Assembly (NCBI GenBank): GCA_007121975.1
Contig: SKJO01000480.1
Span: forward strand, 1-6,938
Origin: Nitriliruptoraceae bacterium
GTDB lineage: Bacteria > Actinomycetota > Nitriliruptoria > Nitriliruptorales > Nitriliruptoraceae
Reading direction: 5' to 3'
Length of the DNA: 6,938 nucleotides
Shown: positions 4,954 through 6,938 of the stretch, in pieces
How the letters are laid out: each line of letters begins with the position of its first letter
Numbering within the stretch: the stretch's first letter is position 1
Translations under genes and position numbers: made by a program
Notes under the pieces: generated by a model
Databases searched by the model: none
What the model was told of the DNA's origin: nothing
Seen by the model: the letters and a program-made list of their open reading frames with translations, nothing else

Positions 4954-6426
4954 ATGCTCCCCGAACCGTCCCTCTGCTTCCCCGGCCCACCGGCGCTGGG
5001 CCGCGGCGTCATCCTCACCCCCGACGACGAGCCACCACGCGGCTTCGATGCACCGCCGCGCTACCGCATCGACGACGAGGTACTGGCCCAACCGGCCCCG
5101 CTCACGACCGTCCTGCACCACCACTGGCTGCGGCGCGAACCGGTGATCATCGATCTCGCCGTCGATCCTGCGCAGCTGCGCGCACCGCAGATCGAGACGC
5201 AGGCCCCCTACCTCGTGGGGGACGCCCACACCTTCCACCTCGACCGGCTGCGCTTCCTGACCTGGGCCAACAACTACGACCTGCGCACCGGGGATCCGAT
5301 CTGGTGGCACGGGGTGCTCGCCCGCCGTCACGCCGGCGCCGGCCCGTCCGACACCGCGGACATCCGGCTGCCCGACGGTCGCGACGCGCTGGTCGACGGA
5401 GGACCTCGCGGGCCGCTCCCCCCAGGGCCCGCCACCGGCAGCGCGCTCCCCGCCAGACGCGCCGACCTGCCGCCGCTGGTGCACCGCGAATCGATCGGGC
5501 TGCGGCGCCTGACCGTCAGCGGGGATGCGCCCCCCGTCGACGAGCTCGCCCCGGATCAACTGGCCGCCGTCGCCCACCGAGCTGGTCCCGCGCGCATCAT
5601 CGCGCCCGCCGGGTCAGGCAAGACCCGGGTTCTCACCGCCCGCCTGCGCCACCTGCTCCGCGAACGCCGGGTCGAACCCGAACTGGTCACCGCGGTCGCC
5701 TACAACACCCGGGCGGCCGCCGAGATGCGGGCACGCACGGGCGAACTCGGCGCGTCGATCCGCACCCTGCACTCGCTCGGCCTGTGGATCGTCCGACGCC
5801 ACGAACGCCGGGAGGTCATCACCGAACGTGACCAGCGATCGATCCTCGACGGGCTGATCCGGGTCGGTCGGGTCCCCAACCAGGATCCGTTCGCCCCCTA
5901 CCTCGAAGCCCTGGCCGAGGTCCGGCTCGGCCTGCGCGATCCGTTCGAGGTCGAGACCCGGCGTGGGGACGTCGATGGCTTCGCCGAGGTCTTCGACCGC
6001 TACCGCGAGCAGCTCGCCTCGCGTCGGGTCCTGGACTTCGATGAGCAGATCTACCGGGCGGTCGAGCTGCTGCTGACCGAGCCTGAACTGCGCCGCGAGG
6101 TCCAGCAGGTCGGCACCCACCTGCTGGTCGACGAGTTCCAGGACCTGACCCCGGCCTTCCTGCTGCTGGTCCGGCTGGTCGCCGGCCCGGCGATGCAGGT
6201 GTTCGCGGTGGGCGACGACGACCAGACCATCTACCGCTACGCCGGCGCGAGTCCCGACTTCCTCGTGCGCTTCGACCGCTGGTTCCCCGGCGCCGAGCAC
6301 CACGCGCTCGAGGTCAACTACCGGTGTCCGGCACCGGTCGTCGAGGCGGCGGTGACGCTGCTGTCCCACAACCGTGAACGGGTGCCCAAGACCATCCGCG
6401 TGCCCACACCCGCGGCACGAGCGTGA
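4954..6426 (+). CDS. UvrD/Rep-family (SF1A) DNA helicase, N-terminal part; frame ends early
   Basis: ATP-driven 3'-5' DNA helicase of the UvrD/PcrA/Rep class, acting in repair or recombination. The 490-residue product has, in order: Q motif (Asp201-Gln202), Walker A APAGSGKT (217-224), motif Ia AYNTRAAAEMRAR, TLHSLG (271-276), motif II VDEFQDL (392-398), motif III VGDDDQTIYRYAGA (419-432) and motif IV NYRCP (455-459). Motifs V and VI are absent, because the frame stops at TGA 6424-6426 just after the first helix of domain 2A. The rest continues in another frame from GTG 6423. Residues 1-200 are an extension before the helicase core with HTFHLDRLRFLTWANNYDLR (92-111) and WW (117-118). I recall similar tryptophan-rich leaders on other actinobacterial UvrD-like helicases but cannot name a domain. 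The protein cannot be a complete helicase alone. Confidence 0.9.
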   Translation: MLPEPSLCFPGPPALGRGVILTPDDEPPRGFDAPPRYRIDDEVLAQPAPLTTVLHHHWLRREPVIIDLAVDPAQLRAPQIETQAPYLVGDAHTFHLDRLRFLTWANNYDLRTGDPIWWHGVLARRHAGAGPSDTADIRLPDGRDALVDGGPRGPLPPGPATGSALPARRADLPPLVHRESIGLRRLTVSGDAPPVDELAPDQLAAVAHRAGPARIIAPAGSGKTRVLTARLRHLLRERRVEPELVTAVAYNTRAAAEMRARTGELGASIRTLHSLGLWIVRRHERREVITERDQRSILDGLIRVGRVPNQDPFAPYLEALAEVRLGLRDPFEVETRRGDVDGFAEVFDRYREQLASRRVLDFDEQIYRAVELLLTEPELRREVQQVGTHLLVDEFQDLTPAFLLLVRLVAGPAMQVFAVGDDDQTIYRYAGASPDFLVRFDRWFPGAEHHALEVNYRCPAPVVEAAVTLLSHNRERVPKTIRVPTPAARA

Positions 6427-6938
6427 CCGAGCCGTCGCTGCGCATCGAGCGGCTGCCCGCCATGCAGCTGGCGGGATCCGCCCTCGACCTGGTGCGCACC
6501 CGACTCGATGCCGGTGACCCTCCCGGCGCCCTGGCGGTCCTGACCCGGGTCAACAGCGCGCTGCTACCGGTGCAGGTCATGCTCACGGCGCACGGGATCG
6601 CGCACACCGCGCCGCTGGACACCTCGGTACTCAACCGCACGGGCGTACGCGCGTCGCTGGCCTACCTGCGCATCGGGCTCGATCCCGAACGCATCGCCCG
6701 CAGCGACGTGCTCGAGACCATCAACCGTCCGGCGCGCAAGGTCCGATCGGCGGTCGAGCCCCTGCTTCGCCGACGCGCCACCTGGACGCTCGCCCAGCTC
6801 GCGCAGGTGTCGGCCTCGCTCGACGAGAACCACCGGGAGCGCTTCGAGGACTACCTCGCCGACCTCGAGCTCCTCATCGACGCGGTGCGCGACGAGGCCG
6901 ACGCCGCCGCGTGTCTGCAGCTCGTGCGTACCAGGATC
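6423..6938 (+). CDS. UvrD/Rep-family helicase, domains 2A/2B continuation, 3' end beyond window
   Basis: 172 codons are open from GTG 6423 to the window end. The translation continues the helicase where the previous frame stops: LAVLTRVNSALLPVQVMLTA matches the 2A strand-helix that follows motif IV in UvrD, and GVRASLAYLRIGLDPERIARSDVLETINRPARK matches the start of the 2B insertion. Motifs V and VI should lie past the window. The start GTG overlaps the TGA of the upstream frame (GTGA, 6423-6426), but no ribosome site precedes it. Either this is a separate, translationally coupled polypeptide, or one gene carries a one-base change (loss of one base, or gain of two) near 6400-6426; removing the shift joins ...PTPAARA to VTEPSLRI with nothing missing. 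G/C third-position bias switches cleanly from one frame to the other at the junction. Confidence 0.85.
   Translation, partial: MTEPSLRIERLPAMQLAGSALDLVRTRLDAGDPPGALAVLTRVNSALLPVQVMLTAHGIAHTAPLDTSVLNRTGVRASLAYLRIGLDPERIARSDVLETINRPARKVRSAVEPLLRRRATWTLAQLAQVSASLDENHRERFEDYLADLELLIDAVRDEADAAACLQLVRTRI

Noticed and set aside
3800..4990. 396-codon minus-strand frame across the acidic gene
   Set aside because: Antisense shadow, Gly/Arg/Val-rich; it would cross the divergent promoter region and the intergenic palindromes.
4476..5831. 451-codon plus-strand frame spanning the end of the acidic gene and the helicase start
   Set aside because: Composition is Arg/Pro/Thr-rich with no domain; it is a shadow of the two real frames, which carry the coding bias and recognised motifs.
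6395..6426. Programmed -1 ribosomal frameshift joining the helicase halves
   Set aside because: No slippery X-XXY-YYZ heptamer or clear downstream pseudoknot is visible; coupling, mutation or sequencing error are simpler.

Overview
The window is about 70% G+C. Coding frames have strongly G/C-biased third codon positions, GTG starts are common and -10 elements are of the TANNNT type, so it comes from a high-G+C actinobacterium. An alkaliphilic or halotolerant deep branch such as the Nitriliruptoria is only a guess, based on the acidic proteins. There are no transposases, phage genes, CRISPR repeats or rRNA. It reads as ordinary chromosomal core DNA with several small operons.

Layout. (1) 1-1536, minus: most of a Na+/phosphate cotransporter with a C-terminal PhoU-like domain, cut by the window start. 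(2) 1537-1875: its control region, with a perfect TTGACA -35 and a near-ideal actinobacterial PHO box (two direct 11-bp units), a possible small plus-strand ORF, and a hairpin that ends the tRNA transcript. (3) 1876-1962, minus: tRNA-Ser(CGA), with its own promoter between it and tadA. (4) 2041-2484, minus: tadA, the tRNA adenosine deaminase, probably leaderless. (5) 2605-3190, plus: csoR and copZ, a copper sensor and copper chaperone, in one likely operon; no copper ATPase lies in the window. (6) 3227-3658, minus: a 143-aa hypothetical protein, divergent from (7) 3911-4840, plus: a 309-aa acidic orphan protein. The 252 bp between them hold promoters and three abutting palindromes. (8) 4954-6938, plus: an SF1A (UvrD/Rep/PcrA-type) DNA helicase with a roughly 200-residue N-terminal extension. 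Its reading frame breaks at 6423-6426, where TGA overlaps a GTG that opens the rest of the helicase in another frame; this second part runs off the window.

How the parts fit. The transporter is tied to phosphate control by its PHO box. tRNA-Ser and tadA form a translation/decoding pair. csoR-copZ is a copper-response unit. The helicase is a repair or recombination enzyme. The points most worth checking are the split helicase, the PHO box placed downstream of the predicted start of transcription, the palindrome cluster at 3785-3828, and two start codons (tadA and helicase) that sit at the same distance from an identical TAGCCT -10 element.
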